Assembly (NCBI RefSeq): GCF_030020805.1
Contig: NZ_CP125098.1
Coordinates: 1,530,001 to 1,594,000, forward strand
Reading direction: 5' to 3'
DNA: 64,000 nt
DNA from: Paenibacillus sp. RC67
GTDB taxonomy: Bacteria; Bacillota; Bacilli; Paenibacillales; NBRC-103111
Of this stretch, positions 52,609-61,559 are shown one piece after another. The first letter of the stretch is position 1, and every line of letters begins with the position of its first letter. Under the pieces are notes generated by a model. The model was not told the DNA's origin, made no database searches, and saw only the letters and a list, made by a program, of their open reading frames with translations. The translations under genes were made by a program, and so were the position numbers.

Positions 52609-52956
52609 ATGGAAATATACAAGTGGATAATAAAACTAAAGGGAGTTGATGTAATTTTGGCTAAACCCTTTTTATTTTTACTGGAATTAGTAAGGATAGT
52701 CATTTTTCTGGCTATTGGTTTTGGAGTATTGGGGTGGGTAGAACAATTAATATATGCTCCTATTAAAATTCAAATAGAGGATTACTTTTCGGTTTATTTG
52801 ATAGGTAATCTCTTAATTTTGTTTGTCTTTTATAGAAATGTATTTCAATTTGGAGGGTGGTTTAAATCTACACAAAACAAAAAACTACCAAGGACTCTAA
52901 CTGCTCTCCTTTCTCTATTAGCTGTTCTTCTGATTGCTTCCCCATTTATTGCGTAA
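52609..52956 (+). CDS. Small membrane protein, 115 aa
   Basis: GGGGGA precedes ATG 52609. Three hydrophobic helices are visible (about residues 20-42, 60-76 and 96-113), with charged loops between. Family not recognised. It follows an isolated repeat and resembles the small membrane proteins of the array in size and base composition. Confidence 0.6.
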   Translation: MEIYKWIIKLKGVDVILAKPFLFLLELVRIVIFLAIGFGVLGWVEQLIYAPIKIQIEDYFSVYLIGNLLILFVFYRNVFQFGGWFKSTQNKKLPRTLTALLSLLAVLLIASPFIA

Positions 52957-53102
52957 AACAAGCACAAAGTTTTGAGTTTACAAGACCCAATGTACAAACT
53001 AAAAAACAATATAAAAAAATATTTACTTCCTTTGTCGATTTCACCATGTTCCATTCGTCGTTATTTATGTAAGGACAAATTCAAGTGGAAAGGTTGTTAA
53101 AC

Positions 53103-53498
53103 ATGGGAGCACAAATTCATTCTTATCTGATGTCGGAGGATGCAAGAGGTCAGGCGAATTTTTACATCGAGTCACTTGGTGGCAAAATTCAGTTTCTCAC
53201 CACATTCGGTGAGACACCGGGAACACCCGAGGCAATGAAGGATAAAGTCATGCATTTGGCTTTGACAGTGGCGGGGATGAATACGCTAATGATTTCCGAT
53301 TCATTCGAGCCGGTTTCGTATAACCGCAGTATCAGTCTTGCTTTGACCTATGACGATGAGTCAGAAGCCAGAAAGGCATATGCCCATCTAAGCGAGGGTG
53401 GCGAAAGCAAGTATCCTTTCGCTCTTCAGCCATGGGGGGCTTATTATGGAGAAGTCGTAGATAAATTCGGTGTCACGTGGATGATTACGAAGCAGTAA
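53103..53498 (+). CDS. VOC-family protein, PhnB-like
   Basis: GGAAAGG ten bases upstream supports ATG 53103 (MGAQIHSYLMSEDARGQANF). The 131-aa protein matches the PhnB/3-demethylubiquinone-methyltransferase-like VOC group: YIESLGGKIQFLTTFGETPG, MHLALTVAGMNTLMISDS, and the C-terminal PWGAYYGEVVDKFGVTWMI. Role unknown. It stands between isolated repeats. Confidence 0.8.
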   Translation: MGAQIHSYLMSEDARGQANFYIESLGGKIQFLTTFGETPGTPEAMKDKVMHLALTVAGMNTLMISDSFEPVSYNRSISLALTYDDESEARKAYAHLSEGGESKYPFALQPWGAYYGEVVDKFGVTWMITKQ

Positions 53499-53565
53499 GT
53501 TATCGAAAGGTATGTTCGAGGGTCCCGTGGAAAGAAGAACGGTGAGAACACTCGTTTATTCATAA

Positions 53566-53640
53566 TTCAACTATCGGATAATGATAGTGGAGGAGCTCCT
53601 ATCGAGGAAGCTCCTTTTTGTGACGGCAAGTTTTTTTTGT
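53566..53640 (+). repeat. Isolated cassette repeat, eroded
   Basis: TTCAACTATCGGATAATGATAG, here shortened to its core TATCGGATAATGATAG, then hairpin GGAGCTCC/GGAAGCTCC with T5 and GTGACGGCAAG. Confidence 0.55.
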
Positions 53641-54122
53641 TAAAAAGCTTGGTTTGCATGAGCATCGAAAGCTTTGGCAGAAATATCAAAATCAACATCC
53701 TCAATAAATTCGATAACTTCCCCATTGGGACTATGAATGACAGCATTCTTTACGACAAGGGGCGGTTCGCCAAGAGAAAGGCAGCCTGGTTCTATATAAG
53801 CTTTTGCTCCATGCGCAAGGGCTTTTTGAAATATTTCATTTACATTATTTACATAGAAGGCGAAATGTAATAACGCTCCGTGAGCTATATCATCTTCAGA
53901 CAATGCTTTCTTCCCTTGAGCAGGGATGATCGCTTCGTTATCGAAGACTTCAATACAGGTTCTTTGGTCAGGTGAAACCAGCATGGAAGCTTCTTTGAGC
54001 TGAAAGGATGGCAGACTCCAGTGATGACCTAACTCGAACCCTAAAACTTCAGTATAGAACGCAATAGTCGCTTTATAATCCTTGGCTTGGATAGCCACAT
54101 GTGCAAGGCCTTTTATGCTCAT
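53640..54122 (-). CDS. VOC-family (lactoylglutathione-lyase-like) protein
   Basis: AAGGAG precedes minus-strand ATG 54122. The 160-aa protein has GLAHVAIQAKDYKATIAFYT with the first metal-site His, the Glu region CIEVFDNEA, HGALLHFAFYVNN with the second His, and NAVIHSPNGEVIEFIED with the final Glu. The four metal ligands of glyoxalase I are thus plausible. It should act on a glutathione- or bacillithiol-type adduct or another small substrate. Divergent from the Lrp-type gene. Confidence 0.8.
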   Translation of the reverse strand: MSIKGLAHVAIQAKDYKATIAFYTEVLGFELGHHWSLPSFQLKEASMLVSPDQRTCIEVFDNEAIIPAQGKKALSEDDIAHGALLHFAFYVNNVNEIFQKALAHGAKAYIEPGCLSLGEPPLVVKNAVIHSPNGEVIEFIEDVDFDISAKAFDAHANQAF

Positions 54123-54279
54123 CTACAATTTCTCCTTATATAAGATGGTTTTATTATAGTGATATTAGTACGTCAAATACATACGAAAGATAAGTATTTT
54201 GTAGTAATATAGTTATTAAATATAAGGTAAATGAGTTGATTAAGGTTATTTTATTAAAATGGGTTAGGAGGTCCTTGAT

Positions 54280-54714
54280 ACGGAGCATCCAATCGATGAT
54301 ATTGATAAAAAGATCATGCAATTACTTCAGCACAATGCACGAATGTCTATTTCTCAAATCAGTAAAGAAGTTTCCATGTCTCAACCATCCGTTAAAGAAC
54401 GGATTATCAAGTTAGAAGAGAAAAACATTATTTCTGGGTATACTACGGTATTTAATTTAAGGGATCTGAACCGGGGTACGACGACTTTTATTCTATTAAA
54501 AACAGAACATTGCCAAGAGATCGTTGATTTTTGTAAGGATGCCAGGGAAGTAACTGATTTATTTCGCATCAGTGGAGAATATAATTATCTCATCAAGGTA
54601 CAAACAGCATCCATTGAGGAGCTTGCTGAATTTCAAGATTCGCTTATAAAGCTAGGACCTTCAAAGTCTCATATCAGTTTGAAGAGTATATTGGAACATA
54701 GAGTTTTGCTTTAA
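54280..54714 (+). CDS. Lrp/AsnC-family regulator with ACG at the expected start
   Basis: TTAGGAGG stands eight bases before ACG 54280, from which the frame reads EHPIDDIDKKIMQLLQHNAR, the normal Lrp N-terminus. No ATG/GTG/TTG is in that place; the first ATG is 54316, which would delete helix 1 of the HTH. The 144-aa reading has ISQISKEVSMSQPSVKERII as HTH and TASIEELAEFQDSLIKLG in the RAM ligand-binding domain. It may be silenced or poorly translated. Target genes are unknown; the divergent VOC gene is nearest. Confidence 0.7.
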   Translation, partial: TEHPIDDIDKKIMQLLQHNARMSISQISKEVSMSQPSVKERIIKLEEKNIISGYTTVFNLRDLNRGTTTFILLKTEHCQEIVDFCKDAREVTDLFRISGEYNYLIKVQTASIEELAEFQDSLIKLGPSKSHISLKSILEHRVLL

Positions 54715-54765
54715 TAAACAACTAAGACGCGCGGCTGCAGGTATGAATCGGCAGTCGCGTTGTAC
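54713..54765 (+). repeat. Isolated cassette repeat, partial
   Basis: TAATAAACAACTAAGACGCG, then CGGCTGC/GCAGTCG hairpin. It is a diverged copy of 29538-29588. The stretch from 54766 to 55029 holds no clear gene. Confidence 0.6.
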
Positions 54766-55029
54766 TGTGAGGATAGCGGTAGCGATGGAAATCAGGGATG
54801 TCGTCGGACAGGTACTCGCAATGGGTAATAGATCTGCTTGTTGTATGCAACTGAATCCGTACTTTAGTTATAGCTTCAGACTATAGCAGGTTATAGGAAT
54901 AAGAAATTATCTTTTAGCCGATAGACAATGCTATCATTACTATATCCAAGGTGAGATGAAAAAATGGTTACTGTCTTAACTGCCTAGTTGGCTAGGTGTG
55001 ATCCTACAGTTCTGGAGGGTGAAAAGAAA

Positions 55030-55980
55030 ATGCTTAAAGAAAAAATATTGGGTAGAGAGGCTGGCATTTTAACATATGGTATGACGCCACCGAAGATAGC
55101 TAATACCCCAGAAAAGATAGAAGAGATTTCACTGAAGCAAGTTGAAAGAATAAATGATCTCGAAATCGATGCATTAATTCTTTACGATGTTCAGGAAGAA
55201 GCTGATCGAGCTGAGCAACAAAGGCCTTTTCCGTATTTGCCAACGATTGATCCTGCAACATATAGCTATGAATATTTAAACCAACTCCGGGTTCCCCAAA
55301 TAATATATCGCTGCGTGGGTAGATATAGTGAAGAACAGTTCATAAAATGGGTCAAAGCCGACATAGATAGAGAAAGATATTCAGTATATGTAGGTGCTTC
55401 TTCCAGTAAGCAGGAGATAGACTTAGATCTTTCTGAAGCTTCTAAATTAAGCAAGAGTTTAAACAGCAATTTAACTTTTGGGGGAGTAGTTATACCTGAA
55501 AGACACATGAAAAAGAATGATGAGCACATACGGGTTAGAAATAAGATGCAAAACGGATGTGCCTTTTTCGTATCACAGGCAACATATAATGTAGAAGCAT
55601 CGAAAAATTTCTTATCGGATTACTATTATTACTGTACAAATAACGGATTAGAAATGGTACCTATTTTATTCAACCTTGCCCCCTGCGGATCTGAGAAAAC
55701 TTTGGAATTCATGAAATGGTTAGGAATAAGTATACCAACTTGGTTAGAAAATGAACTAAAATACTCAAACGATGTACTGGAAAAATCAATCAGATTGTCT
55801 CAAAAAATCTTTGAAGAGATTTTAGATTTTGCATTGGAAAAAAGAATCCCTGTTGGATGTAGTGTTGAAAGTGTCTCAACAAGGAAAATAGAAATAGAGG
55901 CATCTATACAACTGGTTAGGGACATAAAATCTATGTTAGACAAGAAGCTGAAAAGAACCGTAATAAGTTCACTACAATAA
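55030..55980 (+). CDS. Methylenetetrahydrofolate-reductase-like protein
   Basis: GGAGGGTG precedes ATG 55030; an in-frame GTG at 54988 lacks a site. The 316-aa protein reads as a TIM barrel of the MTHFR type: ILTYGMTPPKIANTPEKIEE near the start, VERINDLEIDALILYDVQEE, FGGVVIPERHMKKNDEHIRV, and NGCAFFVSQATYNVEASKNF in the place of the G-A-x-F-x-x-T-Q motif (Gln is kept). Such enzymes use FAD to reduce methylene-THF; family members lacking this activity exist. Isolated repeats flank it. Confidence 0.7.
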   Translation: MLKEKILGREAGILTYGMTPPKIANTPEKIEEISLKQVERINDLEIDALILYDVQEEADRAEQQRPFPYLPTIDPATYSYEYLNQLRVPQIIYRCVGRYSEEQFIKWVKADIDRERYSVYVGASSSKQEIDLDLSEASKLSKSLNSNLTFGGVVIPERHMKKNDEHIRVRNKMQNGCAFFVSQATYNVEASKNFLSDYYYYCTNNGLEMVPILFNLAPCGSEKTLEFMKWLGISIPTWLENELKYSNDVLEKSIRLSQKIFEEILDFALEKRIPVGCSVESVSTRKIEIEASIQLVRDIKSMLDKKLKRTVISSLQ

Positions 55981-55983
55981 TCA

Positions 55984-56070
55984 TTGCACTAACAGAGATC
56001 TTTAGCACAATAAAAACAGCAGCAGTCTAGGACTTAACCTTCAAGTCCTAGTCCGCCATCGGTTCACTTT
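55984..56070 (+). repeat. Isolated cassette repeat, left part and hairpin
   Basis: TTGCACTAACAGAGATCTTT, then GCAGCAGTCTAGGACTT/AAGTCCTAGTCCGCC. The nested hairpin layout matches the repeat at 14510. Confidence 0.6.
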
Positions 56071-56232
56071 TTGATTTAATCTAATAACTATTTTTTGTGT
56101 TCTGACCATATTTTAACGTATGGTAGGCGCGGACTAAAGAGGTAGAGGGTAGCTTTGCAAATGTAATGGAGCACATCGAATACTGGGACAAGACAGCTTT
56201 TAATCTACGCCTTCCCCCAAATCTTTCGTGTG

Positions 56233-57243
56233 TTATATGCCTTTTTTAGCAATGTAATGAACAAGATCAACCACTCGGTTGGAGAAGCCCCATTCATTAT
56301 CATACCAAGAGAGGACCTTTACCATCGTACCATCAATTACAAAAGTAGACAGTGCATCAACAATAGATGAACGGTCATCTCCTTGATAATCAATTGAAAC
56401 CAATGGAAGCTCACTGTAACCGAGAATTCCCTTCATAGAACCTTCAGACGCTTCCCTTAGCGCATTATTTACATCTTTGACTGTAACTTCTTTAGACACT
56501 TCAACGTTTAAGTCAACTAGACACACAACGGGAGTGGGTACACGCAGAGAGTAACCACTTAGCTTCCCTTTGAGCTCAGGCAGTATGGAACCAATAGCTT
56601 TAGCTGCACCCGTAGAAGTAGGAATCATCGAAACTGCTGCTGCCCGTGCACGTCTTAAGTCTGAATGAGGCTGATCCTGAACATGCTGATCATTTGTGTA
56701 TGCGTGGACGGTTGTCATCAGACCATGCTTAATTCCAAATTTATCATGGAGTACTTTAGCGAGTGGACCTAAAGCATTTGTTGTGCAAGAAGCATTTGCA
56801 ATGACATGATGCCGCTCAGGGATATACTTTTCTTCATTCACACCCATCACAATGGTAATATCTTCATTCGTTGCAGGCGCCGAAATAATGACCTTTTTAG
56901 CTCCTCCCCCCGTAATATGCCCTTCTGCTTTTGCTTTATCTGTAAATCTTCCAGTCGATTCAATTACTAATTCAACTCCGAGATCTCTCCATGGGAGCTG
57001 CGAAGGTTCTCGTTCAGCCAAAACAGTGATTTTGCGGTCATTCACATAAATATGTCCATCCAATGCAATTACCTGTGCTGCTAATTCACCTTGGTTGGAA
57101 TCAAATTTCAGCAAGTGTGCTAAGGTTTCAGCGTTCGTCAAATCGTTTACGGCTACAACCTCGATTTCAGGATTATTTAATGCTGCTCGAAAAACATTAC
57201 GACCAATACGGCCAAATCCATTAATTCCAATTTTGATTGTCAT
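56233..57243 (-). CDS. gap: Type I glyceraldehyde-3-phosphate dehydrogenase
   Basis: GGAGG precedes minus-strand ATG 57243. The 336-aa protein is full length: GINGFGRIGRNVFRA for NAD, VNDLT with Asp for NAD preference, the catalytic ASCTTNALGPLAKVL with Cys, HAYTNDQ with the partner His, RRARAAAVSMIPTSTGAAKA, and WYDNEWGFSNRVVDL. It oxidises glyceraldehyde-3-phosphate in glycolysis or works in reverse. No pgk/tpi neighbours are seen, so it may be a second copy under special control; duplicated palindromes stand upstream. Confidence 0.95.
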   Translation of the reverse strand: MTIKIGINGFGRIGRNVFRAALNNPEIEVVAVNDLTNAETLAHLLKFDSNQGELAAQVIALDGHIYVNDRKITVLAEREPSQLPWRDLGVELVIESTGRFTDKAKAEGHITGGGAKKVIISAPATNEDITIVMGVNEEKYIPERHHVIANASCTTNALGPLAKVLHDKFGIKHGLMTTVHAYTNDQHVQDQPHSDLRRARAAAVSMIPTSTGAAKAIGSILPELKGKLSGYSLRVPTPVVCLVDLNVEVSKEVTVKDVNNALREASEGSMKGILGYSELPLVSIDYQGDDRSSIVDALSTFVIDGTMVKVLSWYDNEWGFSNRVVDLVHYIAKKGI

Positions 57244-57315
57244 AAAATTACCTCCAATTATTTAATTTATTTCAAGGTAAATGCGGTGATTTACCGAGAA
57301 AACAATAAATTTTGT

Positions 57316-57458
57316 TGGACGTTATATGTCCATGTGAGTCAATTTACGTCCCATAGTGACATGATTAAATAGTTTTGTTAACAAGGGTTCTATTTAAGGA
57401 TTTGGGACATTAATTGTCCCTCAAAGACATTTTACGTCCCATATAGACAAGATTAAAT
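57316..57458. promoter_or_regulatory. Duplicated palindrome/direct-repeat operator region of gap
   Basis: Two units about 88 bases apart each hold a palindrome (TGGAC-GTTATAT-GTCCA at 57316, GGGACA-TTAAT-TGTCCC at 57404) followed by TTTACGTCCCATA and then GATTAAAT (57343-57370, 57431-57458). The arrangement suggests cooperative binding of a regulator, possibly with DNA looping. The remaining stretch to 57775 holds no gene I can support. Confidence 0.6.
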
Positions 57459-57775
57459 TAATAATCTATCTGTATTATCCAAATGTAACTCAAATTTTTT
57501 TTATTGTCTACCCCCATTTACACTAAAATACCGTTCCCTAAGTAATAACACTGCAAATGGCAAGAATCGCATTCAATATAGCACGTCAATCTCAGATTGT
57601 AATTTCATTGGATATTAAGGAGTAAGGATATGCACATTTCTAAGCTCAAATTTATCCTAATTATGGAATATTATTAACTGTATTATGGTACTATTAATGT
57701 AAATAATGCTGCTTTCATTTTTCAATACGCTTCCTTGTATTTGCATAAATGATTTCAAAATCAAGGGGGTTGCAA

Positions 57776-58164
57776 ATGAAAAAAATCGTCTTACTGTGCT
57801 TGGGTTCATTGTTTTATTGATCATATGGCCACTACACATGACATCAGCATTAGTTGAAAACACTTATATAAAGTTAGTATTAATATTTGTTACAGTATTA
57901 CTGGTTACAACCGGATTTCTTTTCAGTTATTTTGGTTTAAAGAATGCTAGAAACAACTCACAAGTCTTCTATATATTACTTGGGGGCTTAGGGGGATTAA
58001 TCCATACCTATCTATATGCCTATTTTCTCATTTACAGTTTAGCTGTATTAGGGTCAGCAAACACCTTGTTTGGTTTAATAACTTACGCTTTGATTGTGAT
58101 AGCTCCCATATCAATTGGATATAAAACATTTGGAATAGAAAGAAGGACTGCGAAAGGTAAATGA
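57776..58164 (+). pseudogene. Four-helix membrane protein, out of frame at a poly-A tract
   Basis: AAGGGGG precedes ATG 57776. ATG is followed by seven A residues and in this frame ends after 14 codons (MKKIVLLCLGSLFY). With one more A the reading becomes M-K-K-N-R-L-T-V-L-G and runs on for about 129 codons through four hydrophobic helices (GFIVLLIIWPLHMTSALV, LVLIFVTVLLVTTGFLFSYF, ILLGGLGGLIHTYLYAYFLI, ALIVIAPISIGYKTFG) to 58164. It is either a frameshift mutation, a phase-variable switch or a base-calling error. Family not recognised. Confidence 0.65.
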
Positions 58165-58414
58165 TGGTGCGCAGAGCCAGCAGCTCTCTTGGGGCATTGC
58201 CTTGCTTGCATAGAGAGGCAGCCTCGTTATTTTTTTCAACGAAAAAGGAATGGTTTGACCTAGAGAGTAAATGAAGCCAGCCAGCAAAATCACTATCGTA
58301 CCATGCTACAAGCGTAATCTTACGCCGTCTTGGAATCGGTAGTGCATTGATGGTGCAATAGAACAGGTTGCACTTGATAAATTCGGAATCGTAGGTGTAG
58401 GTCTACGTTAACTG

Positions 58415-58470
58415 GAATGATATGAGGCTGTCGCTAAAATGAGCGGCAGCTTCACTGCGTATTTGACAGG
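58415..58470 (+). repeat. Isolated cassette repeat, eroded
   Basis: CGTTAACTGGAATGATATG, then hairpin GAGGCTGTCGC/GCGGCAGCTTC. This is the last copy I find. From 58165 to 58414 only short coding remnants are visible (such as VALDKFGIVGVGLR before 58409). Confidence 0.5.
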
Positions 58471-58550
58471 TTGGTTATAGCTCCATCCATTAAAAGGTAA
58501 TTGATAGTTTATGTCGAACTCATCACCTGAACGCAAAATTAAAGAGGTGA

Positions 58551-58881
58551 AATGAATGGCATGGAATATGGGGTTGCTTTGGTGTTGGTCAAGTTGGGCC
58601 ATGGACGTTAATTTTTGATATAAATGCCCGATTTATATTAGATGAGAAGCTCCCACTTGAGGTATCAAAGAAATTCAAAGTTAAGGCATTTTGGATTTCA
58701 GAATCACTACTATACAGAGATTATCATTTCGGTATTTTCAAAAAAGGTGGACTTAAATCGGAAGTTAAAGGGATTAAGTGAAATATTCGAAAACGGTCTG
58801 TTCCCAGCTGTCATTATTATTTTTATAATTCGGATTGTGCATGTTTGGATTGCATATTATTATTTAGGTAAATTTGCTTAA
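58551..58881 (+). pseudogene. Decayed gene, two frames
   Basis: A frame without start codon (58551-58781) reads WGCFGVGQVGPWTLIFDINA and KVKAFWISESLLYRDYHFG. Another frame then carries a hydrophobic helix (FPAVIIIFIIRIVHVWIAYY) to TAA 58881. GAGGTGA before ATG 58552 looks like an old ribosome site. It is best read as one small gene broken by a frameshift. Family not recognised. Confidence 0.4.
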
Positions 58882-58924
58882 GGACTATTCCTATACGATC
58901 TTTCAGGATTGGACGTGAACGGCT

Positions 58925-61309
58925 TTGAGACTAAGGCTTCATTTACGCTTGTTCGGCAATCGCAGAAATGCGCTCAAGACCCTGATTGTTTCCAACCTGT
59001 TCATTCTGCTAATTCCGATGGCCATGGGGCTGTTTCTGTATGCTAAGGTTGAGCGGAGTTTAGACAATAGCACGAACCGCTCCAACGCGGCGATGCTGGA
59101 GCAGCTTAGGCTCCTGCTAGACAACAAATTGTCGGAAGTGGATATTTTATCGCGTCAAGTCGTGTTTGATCCCAAGCTGGATTACATGCTGAAGATTCCC
59201 GATCATGCGAGCAGCGCTGACGAGTATCAGTTTATCGAGTTCATGCGGGATAAAATGACTCGGTACCGAAGCATGACCAGCAGCTTTATTTTCGATTACT
59301 TCGTCTATTTCTCGCGGAGCGATAAGATCGTCAAAGCGGACTTGCTTACCGACTCGCACACGTTTTATTCAACCAATTACACGTTTAAAGGCCAGTCATA
59401 CGAGCAGTGGCGAATAGGACTTCTGACTGGTTTGCACAAGGCGTCCTACTTGCCGGTAACTTCCCTTGCCCGTGGGCTTAACCCGTTAGCGAGTATTGAA
59501 AATTTTCCAAAGGATGTTATCGTCTATGCGCAAACGCTTCCCGTGAGTTCACAGGCTGATAATCTCGGCAATTTTATCGTTCTGATCGATGTCGATCAGA
59601 TCAAGAGCATGTTCGCCCAGCTCGAATCGGCCAGTAACAGCGCCATCTATATTATTGACAACGACGGCCAAACGATCATGAGCACGAGCGCGACGCCGTT
59701 TCCCGACGAGCTGCTCAAGCGAATGGAGCATACCGATGCTCCATTCACCTACCAGCTGGCGGGCATAGATCAGATGGTATCGTTCGTGTCATCGCAGAGA
59801 GCTGGCTTCAAATATGTATCTATCACGCCGAGCGATGTATTCATGCAGCAGGTCAATCAAATTCAAAGATGGTCCCTAGGCTTGTTCGTCCTGTGCCTGA
59901 TCGCCGGTCTGCTTGCCGTCATCGCCGGGGTATACCGCAGCTATAAACCGCTACAAAAAACGGTGAATGCGATCATGCAATGCAAACATATGAGCAGGCA
60001 GCCTACTTTTGACGAGTACGAGTTTATTCGCCAGACCATCGAGGGTTCGATTCATGAAGAGAAGCATTTGCGAAACAAGCTGACAAAGCAAACGCCGTTC
60101 ATCCGCGCGAACTACTTATCCCGTCTTTTGCACGGTTATATGGATGTGGACGTATCTGCGGGGAACGAAGATTCGCTGCGGTTTATGGATCTGATGTTTA
60201 TCAGTGATCGATTCGCCGTTGTGCTTGTCAAAATAGAGGATATTCATCTCTATACCGAGGAAAACGAGCAGCAATGGGCCTTGGCAAGGTTTATCGTATC
60301 CAATATAGGCGTCGATCTGATCGAGCATCCCCACAAAGGCTTTCCCGTAGAGCTTGACCGGGACCGGCTCGCACTTCTAATCAATCTGGAGAAGGAGCGG
60401 GAGGAGATCGCGGAAGCCGAAATTCGGGATATCGTTCAGTCCCTCTATGAAATGATTTCACAAAGGTTCAAAATTGGTATAACCGTCGCTGCCGGGGGGA
60501 TTCATCAAGGACCTAAAGCGATTAGAGATTCTTTCCCGGAAGCGCTTGCAGCGCTGGAGTACAGACTGATCTTGGGGAAGAACGCAATCATTCATTTTCA
60601 GGATATTGCCAGTACCAAACAGCACTATTATTATCCGCTTGAAATCGAAATACAGCTAACCAACTTTGTGCGCAGCGGGGATACCGATAATGTCGTGAAG
60701 CTGCTCGATAAAATATACTCAATGAACTTCGACTCTAGTCACTTCACACCGGAGCTCGGTAAATGCTTGTTCTTCAATGTCATAAGTACGTTTTTGAAAA
60801 TTTTAAACTCAACGAACACGAATCAGTTGGACGTGCTTGGCAAGGATTTCGACCCGATCAAAGCTGTGTTTAGTCACTCGACTGCGGAGGGGATGCAGCT
60901 GAAAACGAAGGAGCTGTATGAAACACTCACCCGATCATTTAACGTTGAAAGGTCCGATCATCGCATACAACTGCTGCAGGACATGGTCGACTTCGTCGAT
61001 CGCGGTCTCAGCGATCCGAGCCTTGGACTTGCGATGGTTGCGGATCGTTTCCAGATGACGCCGCAATATATTTCTACGTTCTTCAAGAAAAATCAGGGGC
61101 AAAATCTGCTCGATTATATCACTCACAAGAGAATTAAGGCCTCGAAGAGACTCATGGACAATAAGAGTCTGACGATCGCGCAAATCGCACAGATGGTCGG
61201 TTACAATAACGACGTCGTCTTCATCCGAGCGTTCAAGAAGCTGGAAGGAGTTACGCCAGGGAAATATAGGGAAACGATCAGGTCGGACATGACCAGTCCA
61301 GATGAATAG
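58925..61309 (+). CDS. Membrane-anchored AraC-family regulator with extracytoplasmic sensor
   Basis: TTG 58925 begins the frame; the ribosome site is weak, so the start is uncertain. The 794-aa protein has a transmembrane helix (about 17-40), an extracytoplasmic Cache-like sensor (45-300), a second helix (WSLGLFVLCLIAGLLAVIAG), a cytoplasmic middle region and a C-terminal AraC DNA-binding domain (about 685-785) with SLGLAMVADRFQMTPQYIST and LTIAQIAQMVGYNNDVVFIR. Paenibacillus genomes carry many of these beside LplA/LplB-type transporters. It probably senses a sugar outside and turns on the transporter that follows. Confidence 0.85.
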   Translation: MRLRLHLRLFGNRRNALKTLIVSNLFILLIPMAMGLFLYAKVERSLDNSTNRSNAAMLEQLRLLLDNKLSEVDILSRQVVFDPKLDYMLKIPDHASSADEYQFIEFMRDKMTRYRSMTSSFIFDYFVYFSRSDKIVKADLLTDSHTFYSTNYTFKGQSYEQWRIGLLTGLHKASYLPVTSLARGLNPLASIENFPKDVIVYAQTLPVSSQADNLGNFIVLIDVDQIKSMFAQLESASNSAIYIIDNDGQTIMSTSATPFPDELLKRMEHTDAPFTYQLAGIDQMVSFVSSQRAGFKYVSITPSDVFMQQVNQIQRWSLGLFVLCLIAGLLAVIAGVYRSYKPLQKTVNAIMQCKHMSRQPTFDEYEFIRQTIEGSIHEEKHLRNKLTKQTPFIRANYLSRLLHGYMDVDVSAGNEDSLRFMDLMFISDRFAVVLVKIEDIHLYTEENEQQWALARFIVSNIGVDLIEHPHKGFPVELDRDRLALLINLEKEREEIAEAEIRDIVQSLYEMISQRFKIGITVAAGGIHQGPKAIRDSFPEALAALEYRLILGKNAIIHFQDIASTKQHYYYPLEIEIQLTNFVRSGDTDNVVKLLDKIYSMNFDSSHFTPELGKCLFFNVISTFLKILNSTNTNQLDVLGKDFDPIKAVFSHSTAEGMQLKTKELYETLTRSFNVERSDHRIQLLQDMVDFVDRGLSDPSLGLAMVADRFQMTPQYISTFFKKNQGQNLLDYITHKRIKASKRLMDNKSLTIAQIAQMVGYNNDVVFIRAFKKLEGVTPGKYRETIRSDMTSPDE

Positions 61310-61311
61310 CG

Positions 61312-61340
61312 GGCAGTCTCCAAAGAGACTGCCTTTTTCC
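61312..61340 (+). terminator. Intrinsic terminator after the AraC-type gene
   Basis: GGCAGTCTC-CAAA-GAGACTGCC followed by T5. Confidence 0.9.
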
Positions 61341-61559
61341 TTACCCGCTTCTTGTTGAAGACATCCACTGACGATTTTTAATGTAGGACTGATTTCTTTT
61401 ATACATCCCCGCATTTCTTACGAAAGTACAACGCAGGTGAAAAGGAGAAAGTAGGCAGAACCGGGATTCTGATTATACACTTGAAACCAGAAGCCGCAAC
61501 GACACGCTGGGGCTTCCACCTTACAATAGACCATCAACGAATCAAAGGGAGGCAAGAGA

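Noticed and set aside
54890..55029. SAM or folate riboswitch before the MTHFR-like gene
   Set aside because: No conserved core or terminator/anti-terminator pair could be recognised.
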